NCBI GenBank assembly: GCA_035710745.1
Contig: DASTCX010000007.1
Coordinates: forward strand, 32,587 to 96,586
Source: Candidatus Eremiobacteraceae bacterium
GTDB taxonomy: Bacteria; Vulcanimicrobiota; Vulcanimicrobiia; Eremiobacterales; Eremiobacteraceae
Length of the DNA stretch: 64,000 nucleotides
Reading direction: 5' to 3'
Shown here: piece by piece, positions 40,310 to 49,142 of the stretch
Numbering within the stretch: position 1 is the stretch's first letter
Layout: every line of letters begins with the position of its first letter
Program-made: the position numbers and the translations under genes
Notes under the pieces: generated by a model
What the model saw: only the letters and a program-made list of their open reading frames with translations
Told to the model about the DNA's origin: nothing
Databases searched by the model: none

Positions 40310-41116
40310 TCACCTCGTTTTCGCGCCGATCCCGACGCCGTCGCCGATAGGCAAAATGGCGGCGTTGAGATCGGGATGCGACAAGAACGCCCTATTGAAG
40401 CGGCGGATCGACTTCGTCGACTCTTCATCGGTGTCCGCCTCCGGCACGGCGACGCGGTGATGCCAGAGCAGGTTGTCGACGATGACGAGGCCGCAGCGCT
40501 TCAGGTGCGGGAGGGTCAGTCGCAAGTAGTCGAGGTACTCCTCCTTGAGCGCGTCGATGAACACGATGTCGTACTGGCGCTGCGCGAGCTTCGGAAGCAC
40601 GTCGAGCGCAGGCTGCTCGATGATCTCGATGCGGCCGGCGACTCCGGCGCGCTCGAAGAAGGACCGCGCGATCGCCGTGCGCTCCGTGTCGGGGTCGATC
40701 GTCCAGATACGGCCGGCCTCCGGTTGCGCACGTGCCATGGTCAGCGCTGAATATCCGTAAGCGGTGCCGAGCTCGAGGATGCTGCTCGCGAGCATCGCGC
40801 TCACCGTCACCGACACAAAGCGGGCAGTATCCGGATCGATGAGCGGTATGCCGTCGCGCGCGCACAGATCTTCGAGCTCTTTGAGCAATGGGTCCGGATC
40901 GCCGTTCACGGCGCGCAGGTATCGTAGATCGCGCGACCCCGCCGAGAGGACGGCGGCGCTCGACGCCGCCTTTCGCACGCAATCGGCGATCGTCGCGAAC
41001 GCCTCGGTCTCCTTGCCGCCCCGCTCCGCGCGCCTGCGCTCGAGATCTGCGAGCGCGAGCACGGTCGACAGCTGATTGGCGAGCTCGTGTCCGGCATCGC
41101 GGACGGCATCGCTCAT
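40310..41116 (-). CDS. O-methyltransferase with an N-terminal histidine-kinase-like helical segment
   Basis: Residues about 95-268 form a class I SAM-dependent O-methyltransferase of the CCoAOMT type: ILELGTAYGYSAL (motif I, residues 113-125), IWTIDPDTERTAIARSFF, YDIVFIDALKEEYLDYL, GLVIVDNLLWHHRV. The first 60 residues (AVRDAGHELANQLSTVLALADLERRR) look like the phosphoacceptor helix of a histidine kinase, H-E-L-x-N with His 10. I know of no standard family with this order. The start is ATG 41116, and the domain is in frame without a break. The substrate is unknown. Confidence 0.8.
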   Translation of the reverse strand: MSDAVRDAGHELANQLSTVLALADLERRRAERGGKETEAFATIADCVRKAASSAAVLSAGSRDLRYLRAVNGDPDPLLKELEDLCARDGIPLIDPDTARFVSVTVSAMLASSILELGTAYGYSALTMARAQPEAGRIWTIDPDTERTAIARSFFERAGVAGRIEIIEQPALDVLPKLAQRQYDIVFIDALKEEYLDYLRLTLPHLKRCGLVIVDNLLWHHRVAVPEADTDEESTKSIRRFNRAFLSHPDLNAAILPIGDGVGIGAKTR

Positions 41117-41129
41117 GGATGACGCCTTT

Positions 41130-43259
41130 CTATAGAAGAGAGAGCTGGTCTCGATCCTTGCTCGCCGCCCGCCGAGCTTCGATCGGGACGATCTCGCCGA
41201 AACGAGCGACGAAATCGTCGATGCGTCTGAGGAGATACTCGCGATCCTCGTCGTCGGCGTATTCCTCGGCGAGCGTCAGTTCGCCGTCGCTGCGCTGATA
41301 GATCCGGACCTTGTCGCCGATCGCGACCCCCCGTCGCGCGAGCGCCTGGGCGAGCCGTCGATTCCCGGACGCGTTGAACGTCTTCGACGTGACCGACTCG
41401 CGCCGCGCGAACTCGTCGACGCCCATCGATCCGCCGCGTACGGCTGCGATCGTCGACTCGACGATGCGTTCGATCGATTCCGGCTGTCCGGCGAAGAGCG
41501 CCGACACGATCTCGCGCATGAGGGCACGGCCGAACGGTTCGTCGCGAGCGGAGCGCAGGGCCGACCCGCGCATGACGAGCGTGCCGTCCGTTCGCGCGAG
41601 CGCGTAATTCTTCGCTTTGAGCGACAGCATCGCGCTATAGCGCTCCTCGAAGACGAGATTGAGTCCGTCGCCGAGCGTCGCGCCGACGCGAGCGACAAGC
41701 GCTTCAGGATCGGTGCCGTTCGGCGCGACGAAGTACGCCCCGTCGGTATCCGCTTCGATGACGGTCGCACCCGCCGCGCGCAATTCGTCGACGATGCGCA
41801 TCATGACGGTACGCCCCGCTTCCGTGACGCGACCGGCCGCTGCCGGATCGTTGAAGTGGAGGCCGTTCGTGCCGAGAAAGCCGTAAAACGAGTTGACGAG
41901 TATCTTGAGGGCGTTTTGGAGACCGTCGGCCGCGCGGTGGTCATCGGCTCGCTCTTCCGCGAGCGCCGCGGCCGACGCGCGCTTCACACCGACGCGGCGG
42001 CTTCGCAGTTCGCCGAGCATCGGCAAGAAGACGTCCAGGTCGTCGTCCTCCGGCTTGATGCCGCGGGCGATCATGAGCGACGGGTAAAGGCTTTCGACAT
42101 CGCATTTGGCGACCTCACGGAAGACGCCGGTCGCGAAAGCGGCAGTGAAGCCGCCTTCGGTCGGCGCCGTCGGTCGCGGGCGCGGGATCGAATGATTCGC
42201 ACGGAGATACGCGCGGACCAAGAGCCGCTCGATCCGGCTGCCGATCCCGACGAATGCGAGTCCTTGCAGCGACTCCGGCACCATCTGGACTTGGTAGAAC
42301 TCGTTAGGCGTGACGAGCGAAGATAGTCGCGCGGTGTCGCGCGTGTCGTCGAGGCAGTACGCCTTGAGCTGCGCACGCTGCTGCGGATCGTTCCACAGCG
42401 CCCGCATATTCGCCGCGTCGACCATCGCGCGCGACTCGTCGCCGATGCCGAGGTGGCGGACGACCTGCTTCAGCTTGTAGTTGGGCAGCTTGCGTCCGAC
42501 ATCCCAACGCATGACGCCCAAGAACGTGTCGACGATCTGGCGCCCCTCGATGCGATAGTACTTGCACGACATGCCGGCCGGGACCGAACGGCGGATCGAC
42601 TCGTCGAGCCAGAGCGGCGTTCGGCCGTCGCGCCCGATGACGAGGGGCACGCCGAAACGTCGCGCGCGTTCGTACAGATACCACAGGTCGAAGTTGAAGA
42701 CGTTGTGGCCTTCGATGACGTCGGGGTCCCGCTCGCGCACGACCCGCGCGAACTCCGCGATCATCGCCGCCTCGCTCGGGAAGTCGTCGAGCGCGAGGAC
42801 GCGTTCGAAGCCGTCATCATCGCGAACGGCGATGAGGCAGATCGCCGCTTCGTCGCGATCCGGGTAGACATCGAGGGTCTCGAGGTCGAACTGGAGCCGG
42901 CGGAGCTGGTCGAAGCGCAGCCCGCGATAAAACGTATCGCCGCTTGCGACGAGATGTGCCGTGACGGGATCGAGGTACGTTATCCGCTGATCGCTCGCGA
43001 GCGTCTGCGACCACTCGCGGACTTGACGGCCGTCGTTCGTCGCGAGCAGGTGCCGCAGCGGATGTCGGCCTGCGAGCTCAGTCGTTCCGTCGAGCCGCTT
43101 TCGTGCGACGAGCCAGGCGCGCAATGGCACGACGTCGCGCACGATGCCATCCGCCGTGCGGCGATAGACGGTGGCGGTACCGGCGGTCGGATACGGCTCG
43201 ACCGCGACGATGCCTTCGCCCGCACCGTGCCCGAAGAGCAGCGCGCGCGTGTCTTCCAC
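41130..43259 (-). CDS. DNA polymerase, family B
   Basis: The 709-residue protein has all family B motifs: Exo I FDLETLD (124-130), Exo II HNVFNFD (185-191), Exo III YCLDDTRD (301-308), Pol A DVESLYPSL (387-395), Pol B KILVNSFYG (452-460) and Pol C EADTDGAYF (502-510; D504 and D506 are the catalytic pair). It thus retains proofreading and polymerase residues. It is shorter than E. coli Pol II (783). The C-terminus ends DQLSLL, close to the QL(S/D)LF sliding-clamp motif. Such bacterial enzymes are usually repair or bypass polymerases. It lies 13 bp upstream of the methyltransferase gene on the same strand. Confidence 0.92.
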   Translation of the reverse strand: MEDTRALLFGHGAGEGIVAVEPYPTAGTATVYRRTADGIVRDVVPLRAWLVARKRLDGTTELAGRHPLRHLLATNDGRQVREWSQTLASDQRITYLDPVTAHLVASGDTFYRGLRFDQLRRLQFDLETLDVYPDRDEAAICLIAVRDDDGFERVLALDDFPSEAAMIAEFARVVRERDPDVIEGHNVFNFDLWYLYERARRFGVPLVIGRDGRTPLWLDESIRRSVPAGMSCKYYRIEGRQIVDTFLGVMRWDVGRKLPNYKLKQVVRHLGIGDESRAMVDAANMRALWNDPQQRAQLKAYCLDDTRDTARLSSLVTPNEFYQVQMVPESLQGLAFVGIGSRIERLLVRAYLRANHSIPRPRPTAPTEGGFTAAFATGVFREVAKCDVESLYPSLMIARGIKPEDDDLDVFLPMLGELRSRRVGVKRASAAALAEERADDHRAADGLQNALKILVNSFYGFLGTNGLHFNDPAAAGRVTEAGRTVMMRIVDELRAAGATVIEADTDGAYFVAPNGTDPEALVARVGATLGDGLNLVFEERYSAMLSLKAKNYALARTDGTLVMRGSALRSARDEPFGRALMREIVSALFAGQPESIERIVESTIAAVRGGSMGVDEFARRESVTSKTFNASGNRRLAQALARRGVAIGDKVRIYQRSDGELTLAEEYADDEDREYLLRRIDDFVARFGEIVPIEARRAASKDRDQLSLL

Positions 43260-43278
43260 GGTTGCGATACGCGATGCC

Positions 43279-44217
43279 CTAGCGCGGCGGGTAGGGGCTG
43301 AACACGGGCGCCGGCGTCGGAGCGGGCGGCGTCGGTGTGTAGTATTGGCTCGGCGAGAGCGTCGGTGTCGGCGAGGGCGATGGACTCGGCGTCGGCGTCG
43401 GACTTGGGCTTGGAGCTGCGCGCTTGACGGGCGGCGGCTTCGGCTTTCCGTGGACGTACGATCCGAGCGACAGCGACACGGTCGTAGTCGCGGTGATGCG
43501 ATTGCCTTGCGCGCCCTCGACCTGCGCGTTGATGCTCGACCGCATCGCTTGGCCGATGAGGAGCCGGTCGCGCTGGTCGTAATAGGTCGTGCCGGCGACG
43601 TCGAACACGCCCTTCGCGTGCATGCCCTCGAGCATCGTATCGAAGTTCCCGGTGCCCGTGCTCTGGATGGCGTACGTCGGATAGCCGAGGTACGTCTTTT
43701 CGCCGACGACGGTCGCTTGCGTGTTGACGGTCATCGGCACGACGCCCGGAAGCTGCATCGTCTGGCTGAACTTCTCGCCGACATAGAGCGAGCGATTGCG
43801 ATACGGTCGCGACGCTTCGCTGAGCGCCTGGATATACTGCATCGTCGTCGCGTCTTCGCCGCCCTCGCCGATGACCGAGCCGTCGGGCGCGATCTTCATG
43901 AGAAGCGACCGGTCGACGATGGTCGTGCCCGACGTGCCGGCTGAATCGAGCGCGACGTCGACTTTCGCGTGCACCGACCCGTCCGGATCCGCGCGCAGGC
44001 CGGTGATCGTCTCGGTCCCGTAGACGTTCGTCTTGACGGCGACCGGCGGCTGCGTCGTGTTCGGCGCGGGTGCCACGTTCACGTTGACGCCGATCGACAG
44101 CCCATACTTGACGACGTCGCCCACGTGGAGAAACCCGCTCGATGCGGCGAGCGCGCTCGCCGTGAGCGAGAGCGCGAGGGTGGCGCACGTGATGGCTGCG
44201 ATCGTCCGTCTCAACAT
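43279..44217 (-). CDS. Secreted protein with Pro/Ser/Thr-rich C-terminal tail
   Basis: ATG 44217 gives 312 residues with a signal peptide (MLRRTIAAITCATLALSLTASALA). The middle is beta-rich (VKTNVYGTETITGLRADPDGSVHAKVDVAL and YLGYPTYAIQSTGTGNFDTML) with no motif I recognise. The last 60 residues are almost all Pro, Ser, Thr and Ala (SPSPTPTPSPSPSPTPTLSPS), a flexible or wall-spanning tail. Its open frame continues back to 44493 without signal character. It ends 20 bp before the polymerase start on the same strand. Confidence 0.75.
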   Translation of the reverse strand: MLRRTIAAITCATLALSLTASALAASSGFLHVGDVVKYGLSIGVNVNVAPAPNTTQPPVAVKTNVYGTETITGLRADPDGSVHAKVDVALDSAGTSGTTIVDRSLLMKIAPDGSVIGEGGEDATTMQYIQALSEASRPYRNRSLYVGEKFSQTMQLPGVVPMTVNTQATVVGEKTYLGYPTYAIQSTGTGNFDTMLEGMHAKGVFDVAGTTYYDQRDRLLIGQAMRSSINAQVEGAQGNRITATTTVSLSLGSYVHGKPKPPPVKRAAPSPSPTPTPSPSPSPTPTLSPSQYYTPTPPAPTPAPVFSPYPPR

Positions 44218-44377
44218 CGTGTCGATTCTAGAAACGCAACCTCGGCGGCTGCTTGCTCGTAACCCGGCGCTTGTGCGCTGTCGCGGGCAGGGTTGGCCCG
44301 CTAACGGGACAAAACCTTCGGTTCTCGCGCGCGCTCTTCGGAGTGTTCGCTGGTTCGCACGCGTCAGAGGTGCTCTC

Positions 44378-45454
44378 ATGTTAGTCCGTCGTCTCGGCTC
44401 GATCGCAGCGCTCGTCGGCGTCGTCGTCGGGCTCGCGTCATGCTCGCAGCTCGGGCAGGCGACCGGTTCGGATCCGCTCGCCATCCAGCACACGTACGTC
44501 TATACCGCGATCGGAGCGAGCGACGCTGTCGGTTTCGGATCGACTGTTCCGTGCGCGACGGCGCCGGTCATCATCGGACCGGACACCGAACTCATGCCGT
44601 CGCCGCCGAACTGTCCGGGCGGCAGGGGTTATATCCCAGGAATCGCAAGCCGTCTGACCTCTTCGACCGGCAGCGTCGTGCTCACCGATCTCGGGATCTC
44701 GGGCGCCGCCGTCGGCCCGACCGAGCGAACGCTCGGGAACACATGGGAGCCGCTCCTCTTCGAAGACTGCACGTCGAGTGGTGCGAACGTCTGCATTCCG
44801 GGCGACTTCCTCTCCGACGAGTTGCCGCTAGTCCCTGGCAATCAGGACCTCGTCACGATCTTCGCCGGCGGCAACGACACGGAGGCGATTCTCGCCCATG
44901 TCGCCGTCGCTTGCAACGGGTGCAATCAGCAGCAGATCCGGGCGATGATCACGGCCGACGTCACGAACTTCGCGAACGACTACCTGACGCTGATCGGCGC
45001 GATCCATCAATCGCACCCGTTCGCCCGGATCTACGTCGCGAACTTGCCGAACTTCGGTCTCACCCCGCGCGGCGTGTGCATCGGCGCCGACCCCGGCAAT
45101 CCGCCGCCGTTTTGCGGCCCGAACGATCCCGCTCTCGGCCAGCCGGGCCTCGAGGCGTTGCTCGACGCGATCTCGACCGGGATCGACGCGAACGTCATCA
45201 ATCAGTTCGCCGCGAACGGAATTCCGGTGATCGACACCGAGTGCGATCCGCGGTCGTACGACCCGTCGAATTTCTACATCGACGGCTTTCATCCGGACGA
45301 CGCCGGCTACGCGCTCTTGGCGCAGCTGTTCACGCTCACGATCAAGAACTTCGGCGGACCGCCGCCGGCCGGGAATTGCCAGTTCTCGCAAGCGATCGTC
45401 CATCGCGGGCTGAGTACGCTTCGCCACGTCAAGCTACACCACGTCCGATACTGA
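44378..45454 (+). CDS. SGNH/GDSL hydrolase lipoprotein
   Basis: ATG 44378 follows CAGAGGTG. The 358-residue protein starts with a lipoprotein signal (LVRRLGSIAALVGVVVGLASC). SGNH blocks are visible: YTAIGASDAVGFG (block I, where Ser of the GDS-like motif is G-A-S), TIFAGGNDTEA (block III, G-x-N), and YIDGFHPDDAGYALLAQL (block V, D-x-x-H). These give Ser, Gly, Asn and the Asp/His pair. The product should be a secreted esterase or carbohydrate deacetylase. Many Cys residues (CNGCNQQ, DCTSSGANVC) suggest disulfides. Confidence 0.83.
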   Translation: MLVRRLGSIAALVGVVVGLASCSQLGQATGSDPLAIQHTYVYTAIGASDAVGFGSTVPCATAPVIIGPDTELMPSPPNCPGGRGYIPGIASRLTSSTGSVVLTDLGISGAAVGPTERTLGNTWEPLLFEDCTSSGANVCIPGDFLSDELPLVPGNQDLVTIFAGGNDTEAILAHVAVACNGCNQQQIRAMITADVTNFANDYLTLIGAIHQSHPFARIYVANLPNFGLTPRGVCIGADPGNPPPFCGPNDPALGQPGLEALLDAISTGIDANVINQFAANGIPVIDTECDPRSYDPSNFYIDGFHPDDAGYALLAQLFTLTIKNFGGPPPAGNCQFSQAIVHRGLSTLRHVKLHHVRY

Positions 45455-45479
45455 TCCGACCGGCGTCGCTAGGCAAGTC

Positions 45480-46085
45480 ATGCGCGAGACCATTCGGGTA
45501 GCGTTCGCAGCGCTGCTCGGCGCCGTCGTATTAGCTTCGTTCGGAACCGCGGCCCGCGCCGACGACGGCTACGACTCGCCGCTCGCCCGTGCAGTCCGAT
45601 CGGCGACCGAACAGTACCGGCTCCAGCTCTGGGCGACCGGCGACGACTACGTGCAGTCGACGACGTACGTCGCGAACTTCGGCGTCATGTTCACGAATCA
45701 CGACCGCTTCGATCCGGTCGACCTCGCCCATCCGACGGTGCTCATCTATGACCAAGCCGGTCGGCTTGTCGCGGTCGAGTACCAGTTCACGCCGGCCACG
45801 AAACCGAGCCCCGACTTCGGCGACGTGCCGAAGGACGCGTGGTTCGACATACCGCGCCACTTGCATTACAACATCGTCGTCGACGGAAAATCGTATTACG
45901 CGCAGGCTGAGTGGCCGACGACCGACGAGCCGACGGCGGCGAACATCGTCAAGCGCGGATTGATGCCGGCGGACGCGAAGCTCGTCTTCGCGTTCGTGCA
46001 CCCGGCGACGCGCGCGTTCGTCGTGTGGGCGTGGCTGCCGAACTCGGATGGCCTTTACGCCGGCGACAACCCGCTACTGCCGTGA
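45480..46085 (+). CDS. Secreted protein of unknown function
   Basis: The 201-residue product has a signal peptide (RVAFAALLGAVVLASFGTAARA, cleavage near ADD). The mature part contains TEQYRLQLWATGDDYVQSTTYVANFGVMFTNHDRFDPVDLAHPTVLIYDQAGRLVAVEYQF and ends in WAWLPNSDGLYAGDNPLLP. I do not recognise the family; a secreted alpha/beta protein with many aromatic residues is all that can be said. It lies 25 bp after the SGNH hydrolase gene in the same direction and may be cotranscribed. Confidence 0.72.
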   Translation: MRETIRVAFAALLGAVVLASFGTAARADDGYDSPLARAVRSATEQYRLQLWATGDDYVQSTTYVANFGVMFTNHDRFDPVDLAHPTVLIYDQAGRLVAVEYQFTPATKPSPDFGDVPKDAWFDIPRHLHYNIVVDGKSYYAQAEWPTTDEPTAANIVKRGLMPADAKLVFAFVHPATRAFVVWAWLPNSDGLYAGDNPLLP

Positions 46086-46121
46086 CCGCGCAGACGAGCT
46101 TACTAGCTTAGTTCTCTGTAG

Positions 46122-46195
46122 CGGTCGAGCTTCAGCTCGACCTGAGACGAGCTGGCATATGGCGAGACCGCGGCGGTCGAGATGAATCTCGACCG
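46122..46195. repeat. Two short palindromic repeats in tandem
   Basis: Copies at 46122-46143 (loop CTTCAG type, one weak arm) and 46174-46195 (loop ATGAAT, followed by CTCCC). A half copy (CGGTCGAGCT) at 46221-46230 overlaps the stop codon of the gene at 46229. The gap between 46085 and 46229 is otherwise empty. Confidence 0.85.
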
Positions 46196-46228
46196 CTCCC
46201 ATTTTTGCGCTCGATCGCGGCGGTCGAG

Positions 46229-47347
46229 CTAGGGAAGGGTCACGCGTTCGACGCGCGGATTCGGATTGTACGGCCGGCCGACCTTATGGCATTCTTCCAT
46301 CTTGCCGTCGCGTTCGACGAGCGCGATGTCGGCCGTGAAGTCGAAACGCCCTTCGAAGAGCGCCGAGCCCACCGCGTAGGCATCGACCGGGATGTGCCGC
46401 TGCTCGAATTCGCGGATCTTCTCGACCGTGAATCCCCCCGACACGATGATCTTCACCCACGGATAACCCGCCGCATCGAGCGCTGCACGCACGTTGAGGG
46501 CCAGTTCGGCGTTGACACCCGTCGGGTTGAACGTGCCCATCTCGTTCCAGAGGCTCTTGTCCACGAGCGTCTCCGACGTGTCGAGCCTGACGCCCCACAA
46601 TCTGCGGCCCAGCTTCTTGGCGACGGCGAGCGACGTCGCGACGCAATCGTTGTCGAAGTCGACGAGCGCGATGACGTTGATCGAAGGATCGACGTGCTCG
46701 GCGAATTTCTGCACCGCGAGGACGGTGTCGCCGCCGTACGCCGCGATGAGGCCGTGCGGCACCGTGCCGATGCCTTTGCTGCCCCACCATTCTGCCTGCG
46801 CGTCGGTGCTGACGCCGAGCGCGCCGCTCACGTAGGCGGCATAGCCGTCGCCGGTCTGCACGAGATGGTGGTCGAAGCGCGCTGGGAAGAACAAGACATT
46901 CTTCCCGTTGGCGGCGGCGACGACGGCGCTCGTGTTCGTAGCCACTCTCGTGCGCCTCGCAAGAACGCCGAGATAATCGGTCTCGAGATGGCAGAAGAGC
47001 GCGTAGTCGCCTTCGATCGTCAGGATGGTCTCGTACGGCGCTATGCGATCGCCGTCGTGGAGGGCGCGGACGTCGAGCTGCGGCCAACCGTCTTCCCACG
47101 ATCCATTTCTCGCGGTGCGGCCGCTGCACAGGCGCAGGATGGCGATGGCCTCATCGATGCCGCACAGCACGGCGTCCTTCTTGTTGAAGACCTGCATGAG
47201 CACGCGCGGATGCTTGCCGTCGCGTTCGAGGATCTCGCGGACCCGGTTGAAATAGGTATCCGAATAATAGCCCGAGCGCATCTTCTCGACCGGCAGGTTG
47301 AAGATCGACGGGTCGAGTCTGCGGCGGACGGGGATGGGGATCGCCAT
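46229..47347 (-). CDS. pncB: Nicotinate phosphoribosyltransferase
   Basis: The 372-residue protein fits the NAPRTase family: SGYYSDTYFNRVREIL near the N-terminus, the ETDYLGVLARRTRVATNTSAVV block with phosphate-binding residues, GALGVSTDAQAEWWGSKGIGTVPHGLIAAYGGD (catalytic His), VDFDNDCVATSLAVAKKLGRRLWGVRLDTSE and KIIVSGGFTVEKIREFEQRHIPVDAYAVGSAL. It converts nicotinate and PRPP to nicotinate mononucleotide in NAD salvage. Length is near the shorter bacterial form. Start ATG 47347, 68 bp from the divergent polX gene. Confidence 0.93.
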   Translation of the reverse strand: MAIPIPVRRRLDPSIFNLPVEKMRSGYYSDTYFNRVREILERDGKHPRVLMQVFNKKDAVLCGIDEAIAILRLCSGRTARNGSWEDGWPQLDVRALHDGDRIAPYETILTIEGDYALFCHLETDYLGVLARRTRVATNTSAVVAAANGKNVLFFPARFDHHLVQTGDGYAAYVSGALGVSTDAQAEWWGSKGIGTVPHGLIAAYGGDTVLAVQKFAEHVDPSINVIALVDFDNDCVATSLAVAKKLGRRLWGVRLDTSETLVDKSLWNEMGTFNPTGVNAELALNVRAALDAAGYPWVKIIVSGGFTVEKIREFEQRHIPVDAYAVGSALFEGRFDFTADIALVERDGKMEECHKVGRPYNPNPRVERVTLP

Positions 47348-47415
47348 GTGGCGGCCACGTTTCGGCGCACACCTCGTAAGGCCTTCGGCGTCGCAGCGGC
47401 GAACGAGGCGCGACG

Positions 47416-49137
47416 ATGACGAACGACGGCATCGCCGCGCGCCTCAACGAGATCGCCGCGCTCATGGAGTTCGACGGCGAACCGTTCTTCAAGACGAAAG
47501 CGTATCAGCGCGCGGCGCGGAGCGTCGAGGACAGCGAGACGCCGATGCGCGCGCTCATCGATTCGGGCGAGCTCATCGAACTGCCCGGCGTCGGCAAGGC
47601 GATCGCTCAGAAGATCGACGACATCGACCGCACGGGGACGTGCAAATATCTCGAAGAGCTGCGCGCGAAGTTCCCTCCGACGATCCTCGAGCTGATCCGG
47701 GTGCCTTCGATCGGCACGAAGACAGCTGTCGCACTGTACAAAGAGCTCGGCATCACGAGCATCGCGGAGCTGCGGCAAGCCGTCGATGACGGATCGATCT
47801 CGAAGATCCCGCGGCTCGGCCCGAAGAGCATCGAGAATCTCAAGGCATCGCTCGCGCGGCTCGCGGATAGGACGCGGCGCTTGCGCCTTGGCGACGCGTG
47901 GCCGCTCGCACGCTCGATCGTCGAAGCGCTCACGGCGCATAGCGACGCGCGCAACGTCGTCGCCGCCGGCAGCTTGCGCCGGATGGAGCCGACCGTCGGC
48001 GACATCGACATCATCTGCACGAGCGACTCACCCGCCGAAGTGCTGGCTTACTTCACGAAGCTTCCTATCGCGAGCAGCGTCTCCGGACTCGGGGATACTA
48101 AGGCGACGATCTGGGCGGAGCCGGGCATCTCCGTCGACTGTCGCGTCGTCAAGCACGAATGCTTCGGGAATCTGCTGCAGCATTTCACGGGCAATAAAGA
48201 CCACAACGTGAAGATCCGCGAACACGCTCGCGCCCGCGGTCTCAAAGTGAGCGAGTACGGGATCGAGACGCTCGAGACCGGTGCGGTCATGACGGCGCAG
48301 ACCGAAGAAGAGGTCTATGCGGCGCTCGGCCTCCAGTACATACCGCCCGAGCTGCGGCTTGGCCTCGATGAGATCGAGCTCGCGCGTGCCGGCAAGGTTC
48401 CGGCGCTCGTCGAACTGGCCGACATCCGGGGCGACCTCCACGATCACACGGATTGGAGCGACGGGTCGCGGACGATCGAGGAGATGGCGCGCGCTGCAGC
48501 GCAGCGCGGACGATCGTATCTTTCCATCTCGGATCACTCGCGCGGCCGCGCGGTCGCCAACGGTCTTTCGATCGAGCGGCTGCGCGAGCAGATCGCCCAG
48601 ATCAAAACCGTTCGCGACGCCTACGGCGTCCATCTGCTGTGCTCGTCCGAAGTCGACATACGCGCGGACGGGTCGATGGATTTCCCAGACGAGGTGCTGG
48701 CCGAGCTCGACATCGTCGTGGGGTCGATCCATTCCGCGTTCACCGGTTCGAAGGAGAAGCAGACCGAACGCCTCATCCGCGCGATCCGCAATCCGTACGT
48801 CAACGTCATCGGTCATCCGACGGGCGCTTTGCTCGAACAGCGCGCTGCCTATGAATTCGATGTCGACGCCGTCTTCCGCGCCGCGGCCGAAACCGGCACC
48901 GCGCTCGAGATCAACTCGAATCCGGCGCGACTCGATCTCGACGCGAATCTTGCGCGCCGCGCGCGCGAACTCGGCTGCACGCTCGCGATCGACACGGACG
49001 CCCACTCGACCGATATGCTCGACGACATGTTCTACGGCGTCGGCACCGCTCGCAAGGCCGGCCTGGTGAAAGAGAACGTCCTCAACGCGCGGCCGCTCGA
49101 AGGCGTGCTCGAATTCGTCGCGGCGAAACGCCGCTGA
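47416..49137 (+). CDS. polX: DNA polymerase X / 3'-5' exonuclease with PHP domain
   Basis: The 573-residue protein has the bacterial PolX order. An N-terminal 8-kDa-like and HhH region runs LIELPGVGKAIAQKIDDIDRTG and VPSIGTKTAVALYKELGITSI, then the nucleotidyltransferase palm GSLRRMEPTVGDIDIIC (catalytic D-x-D near residue 195), then a C-terminal PHP domain from about residue 337: GDLHDHTDWSDGSRTIEEM, SISDHSRG and IDTDAHSTD with metal-binding His/Asp. This is the normal length for PolX in base-excision repair. A separate PHP-domain gene follows after 5 bp. Start ATG 47416. Confidence 0.95.
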   Translation: MTNDGIAARLNEIAALMEFDGEPFFKTKAYQRAARSVEDSETPMRALIDSGELIELPGVGKAIAQKIDDIDRTGTCKYLEELRAKFPPTILELIRVPSIGTKTAVALYKELGITSIAELRQAVDDGSISKIPRLGPKSIENLKASLARLADRTRRLRLGDAWPLARSIVEALTAHSDARNVVAAGSLRRMEPTVGDIDIICTSDSPAEVLAYFTKLPIASSVSGLGDTKATIWAEPGISVDCRVVKHECFGNLLQHFTGNKDHNVKIREHARARGLKVSEYGIETLETGAVMTAQTEEEVYAALGLQYIPPELRLGLDEIELARAGKVPALVELADIRGDLHDHTDWSDGSRTIEEMARAAAQRGRSYLSISDHSRGRAVANGLSIERLREQIAQIKTVRDAYGVHLLCSSEVDIRADGSMDFPDEVLAELDIVVGSIHSAFTGSKEKQTERLIRAIRNPYVNVIGHPTGALLEQRAAYEFDVDAVFRAAAETGTALEINSNPARLDLDANLARRARELGCTLAIDTDAHSTDMLDDMFYGVGTARKAGLVKENVLNARPLEGVLEFVAAKRR

Positions 49138-49142
49138 CGTCG

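Noticed and set aside
39086..40750. 554-codon plus-strand frame over the propeller and methyltransferase genes
   Set aside because: Arg/Asp-rich shadow of two well-supported minus-strand genes; high GC makes such antisense frames common here.
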